From contig OZ024810.1 of the NCBI GenBank assembly GCA_964017045.1, positions 13,255,342 through 13,319,341 on the forward strand: a DNA stretch of 64,000 nucleotides, read 5' to 3'. The notes beneath the pieces were generated by a model that was not told the origin of the DNA, searched no databases, and saw nothing but the letters and a program-made list of their open reading frames with translations. Made by a program: the position numbers and the translations under genes. This DNA is from Omphiscola glabra (lineage: Eukaryota > Mollusca > Gastropoda > Lymnaeidae). Below, one piece after another: positions 33,751 to 46,239 of the stretch. Position 1 is the stretch's first letter, and the number at the start of each line of letters is the position of its first letter.

Positions 33751-34029
33751 ATCACGTCTGTCTTATTTTTGATAATTGTGAATACAAAATTTACGTTGTT
33801 AATGACATACGTTTGGATGAAATTATGTGTTCGATAATACATTTGAGTTCTTTTGTGATAGTTAAATAAGGTAAGTTGTGACATTATTCAGTGGATAGGT
33901 GGGTGACGCCTGATACAATCTGACAGTGTCAATTTTGGGTTAATAGCACGGGTGTTACGTATTGAGGAGACGAATACAAAGGGAAAGGAAAGGGAGAACT
34001 GTAATAATTATTAGTAGATGTAAAGGAGA

Positions 34030-34510
34030 GAGGGGGCTATCATATTATAGATTGGTAAAGATAAAGAAAAGATGGAGCTAACATATAGATTGGTAAAGAT
34101 AAAGAAAAGATGGAGCTAACATATAGATTGGTAAAGATAACGAAAAGATGGAGCTAACATATAGATTGGTAAAGATAAAGAAATGAGGGATCTAACATAT
34201 AGATTGTAAAAATGAAAGGAAAGAGAAAACTAAAATATGCATTGATACGTAAAAAGAAAAAGGGAACTAACATATAGATTGGTAAAGTTAAAGGGGAGCG
34301 GGAAGTTATATATAGATTGGTAAAGTAAAATGAGAGAAGAAACTTACATATAGATTGATAAAGTAAAATGAGAGAGGGAACTTACATATAGATTGATAAA
34401 GTAAAATGAGAGAGGGAACTTACATATAGGTGATAAAGTAAAATGAGAGAGGGAACTTACATATAGATGATAAAGTAAAAGGAGAGACGGAACTTACATA
34501 TAGATCTGTA
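34030..34510 (+). repeat. 38-bp minisatellite, about 12 copies
   Basis: Unit attggtaaagataaagaaaa plus gatggagctaacatatag. Starts at 34051, 34089, 34127, 34165, 34203 and 34241 are 38 bp apart, then one 37-bp step and a return to 38 (34316, 34354, 34392), while the sequence drifts to agtaaaatgagagaggga. Confidence 0.95.
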
Positions 34511-34523
34511 AAGGAGCCACTAC

Positions 34524-37500
34524 CTTTAATTCACAACTGCCTCTATATTGCAACTGCCTTTAATGTGCAATTGTCTATAATTCGCAATTACTTCTAATAT
34601 GCCACTGGCTCTAATGTCTCACTGCCCCTAATGTGCCACAGCCTCTAATTCACAACCGCCCCTAATGTGCCACAGCCTCTAATTCACAACCGCCCCTAAT
34701 GTGCCACAGCCTCTAATTCACAACCGCCCCTAATGTGCCACAGCCTCTAATTCACAACCGCCCCTAATGTGCCACAGCCTCTAATTCACAACCGCCCCTA
34801 ATGTGCCACAGCCTCTAATTCACAACCGCCCCTAATGTGCCACAGCCTCTAATTCACAACCGCCCCTAATGTGCCACAGCCTCTAATTCACAACCGCCCC
34901 TAATGTGCCACAGCCTCTAATTCACAACCGCCCCTAATGTGCCACAGCCTCTAATTCACAACCGCCCCTAATGTGCCACAGCCTCTAATTCACAACCGCC
35001 CCTAATGTGCCACAGCCTCTAATTCACAACCGCCCCTAATGTGCCACAGCCTCTAATTCACAACCGCCCCTAATGTGCCACAGCCTCTAATTCACAACCG
35101 CCCCTAATGTGCCACAGCCTCTAATTCACAACCGCCCCCAATGTGCCACAGCCTCTAATTCACAACCGCCCCTAATGTGCCACAGCCTCTAATTCACAAC
35201 CGCCCCTAATGTGCCACAGCCTCTAATTCACAACCGCCCCTAATGTGCCACAGCCTCTAATTCACAACCGCCCCTAATGTGCCACAGCCTCTAATTCACA
35301 ACCGCCCCTAATGTGCCACAGCCTCTAATTCACAACCGCCCCTAATGTGCCACAGCCTCTAATTCACAACCGCCCCTAATGTGCCACAGCCTCTAATTCA
35401 CAACCGCCCCTAATGTGCCACAGCCTCTAATTCACAACCGCCCCCAATGTGCCACAGCCTCTAATTCACAACCGCCCCTAATGTGCCACAGCCTCTAATT
35501 CACAACCGCCCCTAATGTGCCACAGCCTCTAATTCACAACCGCCCCCAATGTGCCACAGCCTCTAATTCACAACCGCCCCCAATGTGCCACAGCCTCTAA
35601 TTCACAACCGCCCCCAATGTGCCACAGCCTCTAATTCACAACCGCCCCTAATGTGCCACAGCCTCTAATTCACAACCGCCCCCAATGTGCCACAGCCTCT
35701 AATTCACAACCGCCCCCAATGTGCCACAGCCTCTAATTCACAACCGCCCCCAATGTGCCACAGCCTCTAATTCACAACCGCCCCCAATGTGCCACAGCCT
35801 CTAATTCACAACCGCCCCCAATGTGCCACAGCCTCTAATTCACAACCGCCCCTAATGTGCCACAGCCTCTAATTCACAACCGCCCCTAATGTGCCACAGC
35901 CTCTAATTCACAACCGCCCCTAATGTGCCACAGCCTCTAATTCACAACCGCCCCTAATGTGCCACAGCCTCTAATTCACAACCGCCCCTAATGTGCCACA
36001 GCCTCTAATTCACAACCGCCCCCAATGTGCCACAGCCTCTAATTCACAACCGCCCCTAATGTGCCACAGCCTCTAATTCACAACCGCCCCTAATGTGCCA
36101 CAGCCTCTAATTCACAACCGCCCCTAATGTGCCACAGCCTCTAATTCACAACCGCCCCTAATGTGCCACAGCCTCTAATTCACAACCGCCCCTAATGTGC
36201 CACAGCCTCTAATTCACAACCGCCCCTAATGTGCCACAGCCTCTAATTCACAACCGCCCCTAATGTGCCACAGCCTCTAATTCACAACCGCCCCTAATGT
36301 GCCACAGCCTCTAATTCACAACCGCCCCTAATGTGCCACAGCCTCTAATTCACAACCGCCCCTAATGTGCCACAGCCTCTAATTCACAACCGCCCCTAAT
36401 GTGCCACAGCCTCTAATTCACAACCGCCCCCAATGTGCCACAGCCTCTAATTCACAACCGCCCCCAATGTGCCACAGCCTCTAATTCACAACCGCCCCCA
36501 ATGTGCCACAGCCTCTAATTCACAACCGCCCCCAATGTGCCACAGCCTCTAATTCACAACCGCCCCCAATGTGCCACAGCCTCTAATTCACAACCGCCCC
36601 CAATGTGCCACAGCCTCTAATTCACAACCGCCCCTAATGTGCCACAGCCTCTAATTCACAACCGCCCCTAATGTGCCACAGCCTCTAATTCACAACCGCC
36701 CCTAATGTGCCACAGCCTCTAATTCACAACCGCCCCCAATGTGCCACAGCCTCTAATTCACAACCGCCCCTAATGTGCCACAGCCTCTAATTCACAACCG
36801 CCCCCAATGTGCCACAGCCTCTAATTCACAACCGCCCCCAATGTGCCACAGCCTCTAATTCACAACCGCCCCCAATGTGCCACAGCCTCTAATTCACAAC
36901 CGCCCCCAATGTGCCACAGCCTCTAATTCACAACCGCCCCCAATGTGCCACAGCCTCTAATTCACAACCGCCCCCAATGTGCCACAGCCTCTAATTCACA
37001 ACCGCCCCCAATGTGCCACAGCCTCTAATTCACAACCGCCCCCAATGTGCCACAGCCTCTAATTCACAACCGCCCCCAATGTGCCACAGCCTCTAATTCA
37101 CAACCGCCCCTAATGTGCCACAGCCTCTAATTCACAACCGCCCCCAATGTGCCACAGCCTCTAATTCACAACCGCCCCCAATGTGCCACAGCCTCTAATT
37201 CACAACCGCCCCCAATGTGCCACAGCCTCTAATTCACAACCGCCCCCAATGTGCCACAGCCTCTAATTCACAACCGCCCCCAATGTGCCACAGCCTCTAA
37301 TTCACAACCGCCCCCAATGTGCCACAGCCTCTAATTCACAACCGCCCCCAATGTGCCACAGCCTCTAATTCACAACCGCCCCCAATGTGCCACAGCCTCT
37401 AATTCACAACCGCCCCCAATGTGCCACAGCCTCTAATTCACAACCGCCCCCAATGTGCCACAGCCTCTAATTCACAACCGCCCCCAATGTGCCACAGCCT

Positions 37501-39045
37501 CTAATTCACAACCGCCCCCAATGTGCCACAGCCTCTAATTCACAACCGCCCCCAATGTGCCACAGCCTCTAATTCACAACCGCCCCCAATGTGCCACAGC
37601 CTCTAATTCACAACCGCCCCCAATGTGCCACTGCCTCTAATTCACAACCGCCCTTAATGTGCCACAGCCTCTAATTCACAACCGCCCCCAATGTGCCACA
37701 GCCTCTAATTCACAACCGCCCCTAATGTGCCACAGCCTCTAATTCACAACCGCCCCTAATGTGCCACAGCCTCTAATTCACAACCGCCCCTAATGTGCCA
37801 CAGCCTCTAATTCACAACCGCCCCTAATGTGCCACAGCCTCTAATTCACAACCGCCCCCAATGTGCCACAGCCTCTAATTCACAACCGCCCCCAATGTGC
37901 CACAGCCTCTAATTCACAACCGCCCCCAATGTGCCACAGCCTCTAATTCACAACCGCCCCCAATGTGCCACAGCCTCTAATTCACAACCGCCCCCAATGT
38001 GCCACAGCCTCTAATTCACAACCGCCCCCAATGTGCCACAGCCTCTAATTTATAACCGCCCCTAATGTGCCACAGCCTCTAATTCACAACCGCCCCTAAT
38101 GTGCCACAGCCTCTAATTCACAACCGCCCCTAATGTGCCACAGCCTCTAATTCACAACCGCCCCCAATGTGCCACAGCCTCTAATTCACAACCGCCCCTA
38201 ATGTGCCACAGCCTCTAATTCACAACCGCCCCCAATGTGCCACAGCCTCTAATTCACAACCGCCCCCAATGTGCCACAGCCTCTAATTCACAACCGCCCC
38301 CAATGTGCCACAGCCTCTAATTCACAACCGCCCCCAATGTGCCACAGCCTCTAATTCACAACCGCCCCCAATGTGCCACAGCCTCTAATTCACAACCGCC
38401 CCCAATGTGCCACAGCCTCTAATTCACAACCGCCCCCAATGTGCCACAGCCTCTAATTCACAACCGCCCCCAATGTGCCACAGCCTCTAATTCACAACCG
38501 CCCCCAATGTGCCACAGCCTCTAATTCACAACCGCCCCCAATGTGCCACAGCCTCTAATTCACAACCGCCCCCAATGTGCCACAGCCTCTAATTCACAAC
38601 CGCCCCCAATGTGCCACAGCCTCTAATTCACAACCGCCCCCAATGTGCCACAGCCTCTAATTCACAACCGCCCCCAATGTGCCACAGCCTCTAATTCACA
38701 ACCGCCCCCAATGTGCCACAGCCTCTAATTCACAACCGCCCCCAATGTGCCACAGCCTCTAATTCACAACCGCCCCCAATGTGCCACAGCCTCTAATTCA
38801 CAACCGCCCCCAATGTGCCACAGCCTCTAATTCACAACCGCCCCCAATGTGCCACAGCCTCTAATTCACAACCGCCCCCAATGTGCCACAGCCTCTAATT
38901 CACAACCGCCCCCAATGTGCCACAGCCTCTAATTCACAACCGCCCCTAATGTGCCACAGCCTCTAATTCACAACCGCCCCTAATGTGCCACAGCCTCTAA
39001 TTCACAACCGCCCCTAATGTGCCACAGCCTCTAATGTCTCTCGTA
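34524..39045 (+). repeat. 34-bp satellite: 129 in-register dimers of a 17-bp monomer
   Basis: From 34643 to 39028 the unit ctctaattcacaaccgc plus ccctaatgtgccacagc repeats 129 times with no insertion or deletion: 4386 bp divided by 34 is exactly 129. The two halves are related 17-mers. The left edge (34524-34642) contains seven degenerate 17-bp monomers in the same phase, and the right edge has one or two more. Almost the only variation is C or T at one position of the second half, plus rare changes near 37631, 37654 and 38050. Composition is about 53% GC with strong C over G asymmetry on this strand, unlike the AT-rich flanks. Confidence 0.98.
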
Positions 39046-39297
39046 TCTCTAATTTTGCTATTTGTATAATTTAATTGTTGTAAAGTAAAATTTTTAAAAA
39101 AACATTCACATTTTTAGTCAGATTGCAACAACGTTTTATAAATCAGATTTCACTTTTTGTTCTTGCACTCCATACAGTGTTCACGCCTGGTCATCGTCAC
39201 GATATAACGATGTGCCTGGGATTGTATGCTACAATACTTCCACTCGGCTTCCTCTTTACATTTAGTAAGTCATATATAAGAAGAAGCGGTAACATAA

Positions 39298-39712
39298 GTG
39301 CTAAATAATATTCATGTATACATTTCACATATGCAAAAGACAATCAGATGCTCTGGCATTAAACAGAAACTCGTCCCTCTCCCCCATAGACAGCGACGAG
39401 GACATGACAGGCAGTTCCGGCTCATACCAGCGAGAAGCCAGTATAGGAACTGCTCATTCCTACCAAAGACAATCAGGGACTGGAACAAGCTTCCAAAAGG
39501 AACAGTTGAGGCGACAACACTTGACTCATTTGCGTCTATGGCCTCAGGCCTTCCAACCCCTAGTGCATGATACCCTCAAACAGTTACTCTTCTAACCATA
39601 GAAATATCCTCATCAACACCATCCACAGAGACATTGCAAATCCCATCTACATGCATAGGAGCCATAATGATCAATAAATTGATCGTGGGCCCTTAAGAAG
39701 AAGAAGAAGATG
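39298..39712 (+). mobile_element. LINE family C, 3' end
   Basis: Encodes the terminus of a non-LTR ORF2 (RGHDRQFRLIPARSQYRNCS, then FLPKTIRDWNKLPKG and TTLDSFAS). A 3' UTR follows containing ccataatgatcaataaattg and atcgtgggccctt, with an (AAG)n tail at 39693-39709. Copies of the same 3' UTR lie at 47193-47375 and 47465-47545. It is 5'-truncated. Confidence 0.85.
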
Positions 39713-39794
39713 TGCAAATTAAAAACATACATTTAGTGATGTGGTTAACAAGCTGTTTGGGGGTCTAACCGTACAGTTCGCGTGATGATGTTCT

Positions 39795-40330
39795 TTACAC
39801 TCAACAGCGACGGCTGCCCGAGAGGACGGGTTTCAGGTCGATTTAAACTTAACAGTGACGGCTGCCCGAGAGGAATGGCATCAGGTCGGTTCACACTTAA
39901 CAGCGACGGCCGCCCGAGAGGACGGGTTTCAGGTCGATTTAAACTTAACAGTGACGGCTGCCCGAGAGGAATGGCCTCAGGTCGGTTCACACTTAACAGC
40001 GACGGCTGCCCGAGACGAAGGGCCTCAGGTCGGTTCACACTTAACAGCGACGGCTGCCCGAGACAAAGGGCCTCAGGTCGGTTCCCAGTTAACAGCGACG
40101 GCTGCCCGAGAGGAACGGCCTCAGGTCGGTTCACACTTAAAAGCGACGGCTGCCCGAGACGAAGGGCCTCAGGTCGGTTCACAGTTAACAGCGACGGCTT
40201 CTCGAGAGGAAAGGCCTCAGGTCGGTTCACACTTAACAGCGACGGCTGCCCGAGACGAAGGGCCTCAGGTCGGTTCACACTTAACAGCGACGGCCGCCCG
40301 AGAGGAAGGGCCTCAGGTCGGACTGGTTCC
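39795..40330 (+). repeat. 48-bp minisatellite, about 11 copies
   Basis: Unit cggttcacacttaacagcga plus cggctgcccgagaggaaggg and cctcaggt. The 48-bp period (16 codons) leaves two plus frames and one minus frame open over about 180-215 codons. Frame-neutral length explains this. No coding bias separates the frames, so I do not call a gene. Confidence 0.92.
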
Positions 40331-40339
40331 GGAGGTTGT

Positions 40340-40785
40340 CTTCGACTGCCAGAAGAGGATAGACGAATGTGTCGGGGGTGGGGCTGTCATGGACGTCTCG
40401 TGAGTAAACGAATACGTTGTACACTCTGACTTGTCCACGCCTTTGTAAAAGAGCGTACACTCGTACATTCTAATCTTAACGTCAAACTGAATAACCGTTC
40501 TATTTTATTTATTTTTTAAAACGGTAATTTATTTCTCAAGTAGAAATTTAATATTATATTTTTAAAAAAATAATAATTATATTTATTTTCGTTTTTTTTT
40601 GTAAAAATTTTTTTAAACAAACTTCAGTCATGTAAATTCAGCTCACAATTATTAGCCAAAGTGATTACAAATTACAGAGAGCTCATTAGACAGCAGAGGA
40701 AATGCTTTACTGAGTTTCGATGTCGTGGAAAAGAAGATGAAAAGAGAAAAAGCAAGATGTTTGAGATGGAGCAGGAAAGAATGGG
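40340..40785. other. Spacer, nothing recognised
   Basis: AT-rich sequence with no supported gene. Confidence 0.4.
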
Positions 40786-41075
40786 TATGATAGGTCATAT
40801 TGATAGGTCATATTGATAGGTCATATTGATAGGTCATATTCATAGGTCATATTGATAGGCCATATTGATAGGTCATATTGATAGGTCATATTGATAGGTC
40901 ATATTGATAGGTCATATTGATAGGTCATATTGATAGGTCATATTGATAGGTCATATTGATAGGTCATATTGATAGGTCATATTGATAGGTCATATTGATA
41001 GGTCATATTGATAGGTCATATTGATAGGTCATATTGATAGGTCATATTGATAGGTCATATTGATAGTTAGCATTG
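40786..41075 (+). repeat. 13-bp minisatellite (attgataggtcat)
   Basis: About 21 nearly identical copies. Diverged copies extend to about 41205. Confidence 0.95.
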
Positions 41076-41536
41076 ATAGATCATATTAATAGATCACATT
41101 GATAAATCCTATTGATGTGTCATATTGATAGCTCAAATTAATAGGTCATAATAATACTTTATATTTATGGATCATTTTGATGAATCATATTTATAGGCCA
41201 TATCTTATCTTTTTTTTTTTCATTAAGCTAAAAAAAAATTCTTTTTTTTTCCCTCAGATATTCTTATGGAAAAAGAAATTCAATACTCAAGTACTGCACC
41301 AAATGTCCACCCTTTGGAGAAAGAAATCGTTCTTGTGTTAGTCTCGGCCGTCACAAAGATATAGCACATCTCATCCCGGCTTGGGAAATAACGTGGTTTA
41401 CATAAATATTTCTTGTCATGATGTGTAGTGAAGACACAATCAAATTTTTACATGACGAAATTGCGAACTGTTCCATATTTGTGGTGAAAATAACTATGAT
41501 GTTTTGGTATCGTTTGATAAGTTGCCTGCGTTATGT

Positions 41537-41540
<4 letters not shown>

Positions 41541-41601
<61 letters not shown>
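41541..41601 (+). repeat. (TA)n microsatellite
   Basis: About 30 uninterrupted TA dinucleotides. Confidence 0.98.
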
Positions 41602-41607
<6 letters not shown>

Positions 41608-41863
41608 CCTATTAGAATGTTGATGCTGAAGCGAATCTGTCGTAACATTTCGTGAATAGGATCTGTATTAAAAAGATGTCTTTTGTTTGGTCAAATATCC
41701 TGGTCCTTTTAATAGCCATGTATGCGTTGGTAACGTAATAAGAACTGTGTTGTGTTGTTGTTGTTTCTTCATTTAAACGGCATTGTTGTTTATAGAAATT
41801 AGTCAGCAATAAAATCATGAGCTGAATCCATTTGAATCTCCACAACAAGAGTCACGAATTTAC

Positions 41864-42157
41864 TTGCCAGCGCCACCTTCAAACTTGGCTATGAATGCAA
41901 TCATTATACGTTCACGTGATTGTCTGACTGATAGTTGATTTATTGTTATCTCGTGTTCTTCTCTATTTTCAATGTTATGATTCATGACAGAAAGACACCA
42001 TGCGATGGTTGGTTTTTTGTCTTCTATACACAAATGTAATTTTAATATTACAGAACTATCATAATTTTCATGTATATCATACAAACACAAGTTCACACAT
42101 TTTGTCGACGCCCCTGAAAAGGTCCTTACCACCATCCGTAGGTCTTTTTGGTCACTG
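41864..42157 (-). CDS. Candidate internal exon of a MATH-like gene
   Basis: On the minus strand an acceptor (ttttatttcag) opens a frame at about 42157 that stays open to a plausible donor (GGCAA/GTAAAT) at 41864-41863. It encodes about 98 residues. The pattern STKCVNLC, then VILKLHLC, then a strand ending WCLSVMN and a closing strand RIMIAFIAKFE parallels the Cys, LRIKL-Cys, W-strand and closing-strand order of the repeats in the 17678 protein. It may be one diverged domain exon. Neighbouring exons were not found, so it could equally be a relic. The pattern match is weak. Confidence 0.35.
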
Positions 42158-42379
42158 CTGAAATAAAATCAACGTCAGAACACCATTAACATTGATTTTG
42201 TGTGTTGCATGGCTTCAGAGTTAAAATAGTTGACTTGAGACGACTTCAATGCATTTTTCTTATGTCTCATCGTAATGACGTCGGAATACGTGTGATTGTA
42301 AGTTACAATACAGGTAAGGGGGGTGGAACTTTACAATAAAAGTATGTGGGGCGTGAAGGAACATTATTAATGAGTGGGA

Positions 42380-43545
42380 AGGAACTTTTCAATGGGAGTA
42401 ATCGGGGCGAGACATTACAATGGGAGTAATTTGGACGAGGCATTACAATGGGAGTAATTGGAACGAGACATTACAAAGGGAGTAATTGGGACGAGACATT
42501 ACAATGGGAGTAATTGGAACGAGGCATTACAATGGGAGTAATTGGAACGAGACATTACAAAGGGAGTAATTGGGACGAGACATTACAATGGGAGTAATTG
42601 GAACGAGGCATTACAATGGGAGCAATTAGAACGAGACATTACAATGGGAGTAATTGGAACGAGACATTACAATGGGAGTAATCGGGGCGAGGCATTACAA
42701 TGGGAGCAATTGGAACGAGGCATTACAATGGGAGTAATTGGAACGAGACATTACAATGGGAGTAATTGGAACGAGGCATTACAATGGGAGTAATTGGAAC
42801 GAGACATTACAATGGGAGCAATTGGAACGAGACATTACAATGGGAGCAAGTGGAACGAGGCATTACAATGGGAGTAATTGGAACGAGACATTACAATGGG
42901 AGTAATTGGAACGAGGCATTACAATGGGAGTAATTGGAACGAGACATTACAATGGGAGTAATTGAAACGAGACATTACAAAGGGAGTAATTAGAACGAGA
43001 CATTACAATGGGAGTAATTGGAACGAGACATTACAATGGGAGTAATTGGAACGAGACATTACAATGGGAGTAATTGGAACGAGACATTACAATGGGAGTA
43101 ATTGGAACGAGACATTACAATGGGAGTAATTGAAACGAGACATTACAAAGGGAGTAATTGAAACGAGACATTACAATGGGAGTAATTGAAACGAGACATT
43201 ACAATGGGAGTAATTGGAACGAGACATTACAATGGGAGTAATTGAAACGAGACATTACAATGGGGGTAATTGGAACGAGACATTACAATGGGAGTAATTG
43301 GAACGAGAAATTACAATGGGAGTAATTGGGACGAGGCATTACAATGGGAGTGATTGGAACGATACATTACAATGGGAATAATTGGAACGACACTTTACAA
43401 TGCGGGTAATTGGAATGAGACATTACAATGGGAGTAATCGGGGCGAGACATTACAATGGGGGCAATTGGAACGAGGCATTACAATGGGAGTAATTGGAAC
43501 GAGACATTACAATGGAAGTAATTGGAGCGACACTTTACAATGGGG
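42380..43545 (+). repeat. 28-bp minisatellite, about 41 copies
   Basis: Unit attggaacgagacattacaa plus tgggagta, with a few variant bases (gacgag, aaaggg, gagcaa) mixed along the array. Flanking units are more diverged. Confidence 0.95.
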
Positions 43546-43732
43546 TAACCTGATAGCATTCTCTGCCACTTATTACCATTTTACACTTGGAATAATTGGT
43601 CAGATGAAAGAAAAACAAGTTCTTTATATTTACGTCACAATGCACAGTTTAAAAAAATATGAAGGCAAATTATTTGAAAATAAATAAATGACGAAATAAT
43701 TAAATAAATAAATACAACATGTTTTTTTTTAT

Positions 43733-43870
43733 TGGCATCCATCCGTCACAAGGTGACGATGAAGTCACACTTCGCAAAGGATATGTCGTGTTTTATAACA
43801 GCAATGTTTTATAACAGCAATGTTTTATAACAGCAATGTTTTATAACATCAATGTTTTATAACAGCTCAG
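43733..43870 (+). repeat. Dispersed repeat motif followed by a 16-bp tandem
   Basis: attggcatccatccgtcaca plus aggtgacgat matches the start of the repeat at 6995. It is followed by about four copies of cagcaatgttttataa (43797-43866). Confidence 0.7.
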
Positions 43871-44024
43871 ATCGGACATGTTATGTAGTACCAATAGCTT
43901 CAGATTGTGTGTAACGTTTGTATTCTTGTGAATGTCGACATCAAAATCAGTCACTGTTTGAACCCACATCATCTCGGGTATCATTTATGACAATATAGGA
44001 CATCGACGCTTTTGTTTCGATTTT

Positions 44025-46230
44025 TACTAGATTCAGATTTCCTGACACAATTTTGTCAGATAATGGAACTCAAATTAGGTCACAAATTACTGACGTTTTC
44101 ACACATGAACTGAATATAACACAGACCTTTGCAGCAAGATACAGACCACACACAAATGGTGCTGCAGAAAGTAGCTAATCAATGACGTAAGATGTTAAAC
44201 ACATTTTTCAATGATGAACAAGCAGATTGGGACAGATTTGTACCCGTAGTACTTTTTGCCTACAGAGAAATACCAGATGAAGCAACATGTTTCTCACCAC
44301 TTAAACTTGCCTTTGGAGCAAATCCTAAAAGCCCATTACAAACATTACATTATGAATTGTTTTTGAATAAAGAAAAAGCTATTTCTCCTTATGATCTTGT
44401 GACCAAGACAAGAGAAGAAATTATGTATTATGTGCAGCATACTAAGAAAATCACATTCAAACAGTAAATATAGAGATATAGTCAACAGAAACAGATATCT
44501 AAGAGAACTAGAACCTTAAGACAAAGTATTTGTTTTTTGAAATTGAAAAGGCGTTGCAAGGTCCACACACCATGAAAGAAAAATGTTGTAAGGTGGATTA
44601 CATAATAAGTATCAAAGGAAAAAAATGTTATTTCACATTGATTTTCTAAGAAAATTGATGAACTACCTAAACCTCTACATACCATTATAGAAGAAGTTAA
44701 AGAAGGTAAAGAAACATCATCATTGAAGAATGACTATGTTATAAATATAATGGCAACTATTACAACTACAGAAGACAATGAAGAATTCAAAATGCCTATG
44801 TTAGAATTAGACAAGAAAGACATGATAGAGTTAGAGAATATTAACTTATCCAAGGATATATCTAAAGAAATCAGACTGAAGCTAAAATGTATATTATAAA
44901 AATACAGTTCAACCATTACAAATACACCAGGCAATACAGAAGTAATAAAACATGACTACAGAGTAACAGATGAAACTCCATTTAAGATGAAGCCATATCA
45001 AATACCTCATCCCTACAGAAATGCTGTAGAAGAAGAAATACAAATCTTATTGGAGCATAATTTGATCAGAAATTCAAATTCTGCATACTCTTCTCCTATC
45101 GTCTTTGTAAAGAAGAAAAATGGAAAAATTAGACAGTGTTGTGATTACAGAAGATTAAACCAAGTTACTGTAATAGACTGAGAGCCTTTGCCTAATACAG
45201 AGGATCTTATCAATGAAATAACAAGGCACAATATATTCAAACATGCAGACTTGTCTAAGAGTTTTTTGGCAATTCAAAATGGAAGGGGAAGGTAAACATA
45301 AACACTTCAAAGCATTAGTAACATACAATGGGTTTTATGAGTGGAATGTTATGCCATTTGGACCAGTAAACAGTACTGTTACATTTGTAAAAATGATGAA
45401 CACGATATTAAAGAAGGTAGCAAACATCAGAAACCATGTTGGTGACAAATGTGTGTTCATTAAAGACTGGACAACACATCTCAAACCCAAGCAGCATTGT
45501 TTTCAATATTAAAAGAAAATGGTCTCACTATATCACCTGACATATTAAACAATGGATTACAATGATGTGATTTTTTTACTTTATACCATAGGAAATAATC
45601 AAATCAAACATACTGAGAAACTTGCTAATAAGATATTGAATTTATCAATTCCAATAAAAAGGAATGAAGTAAGAGCATTGACAGGACTGTCAAATTTCTA
45701 CAGACAGTTCATATCAAATTTTGCTCAGAATTTACATCCTCTAGTTAAACTGACAAGGACGGGTCAAAAGAAAAATGTGGAATGGAATGAACAATATGAC
45801 ACAGACTTACAACAAATAAAATTACAATTTCAATCAGAGTCAATCTTAAAGTAAATCACATATGACAAACCATTGATTGTGGAGGCATAGTGGCCTATTT
45901 AATTCAGTCCTACAGTAAAATTAATAAACATGTATTATACCTTAGCAGAAAATTGACAGATGCTGAAAAGAAATATGCCATTATAGAATTAGAATTCTTA
46001 GCAATAGTGCGGGCTGTAATTCGACTACAAAAGTGTCTACTGGGTACAACATTCAGTGTATTGGTTGATCACAAACAACTACTAAGTTAAAACAAAAAAA
46101 ACAAAATCAATAATGCTAGGATTACTAAATGTGCTTCTTCAATGTTGCAAGATTAGAAATGTGAGATTAAGTCAATCAAAGAAGTGGATAACCACTTGCC
46201 AGAAATTGTATCAAGAATGATTGATAGCAA
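44025..46230 (+). mobile_element. Decayed Ty3/gypsy retrotransposon, integrase upstream of reverse transcriptase
   Basis: Reading left to right: the second half of an integrase core (ILSDNGTQ with a catalytic Asp, and NGAAES with the Glu, about 44040-44175), integrase C-terminal region to about 44470, a GPY/F-like block near 44550-44650 (LQGP, KVDYIISIKGKK) and an acidic linker. The leader and fingers of a Ty3/gypsy reverse transcriptase follow (IPHPYRNAVEEEIQ, SPIVFVKKKNGKIRQCCDYR, 44987-45180), then palm (HADLSKS, YNGFYEWNVMPFGP), connection (TGLSNFYRQFI, near 45680) and RNase H (EKKYAIIELEFLAIVRAV, about 45970). Stops and frameshifts occur throughout and the active-site YxDD region is destroyed. 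No LTRs were identified. The order integrase before reverse transcriptase is unusual for gypsy elements and matches Gmr1-type elements. Confidence 0.85.
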
Positions 46231-46239
46231 ATTGTTTAG

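Noticed and set aside
33211..33884. Overlapping plus and minus frames of over 200 codons
   Set aside because: They follow from the 15-bp repeat period; both strands are open and neither shows coding bias.
34524..39045. CRISPR-like array
   Set aside because: There are no spacers (the 34-bp units are contiguous), no cas genes, and the context is eukaryotic. It is a satellite.
39745..40429. Three open frames (177-215 codons) on both strands
   Set aside because: The 48-bp period is a multiple of 3, so any stop-free unit stays open. The simultaneous opening of three frames argues against real coding.
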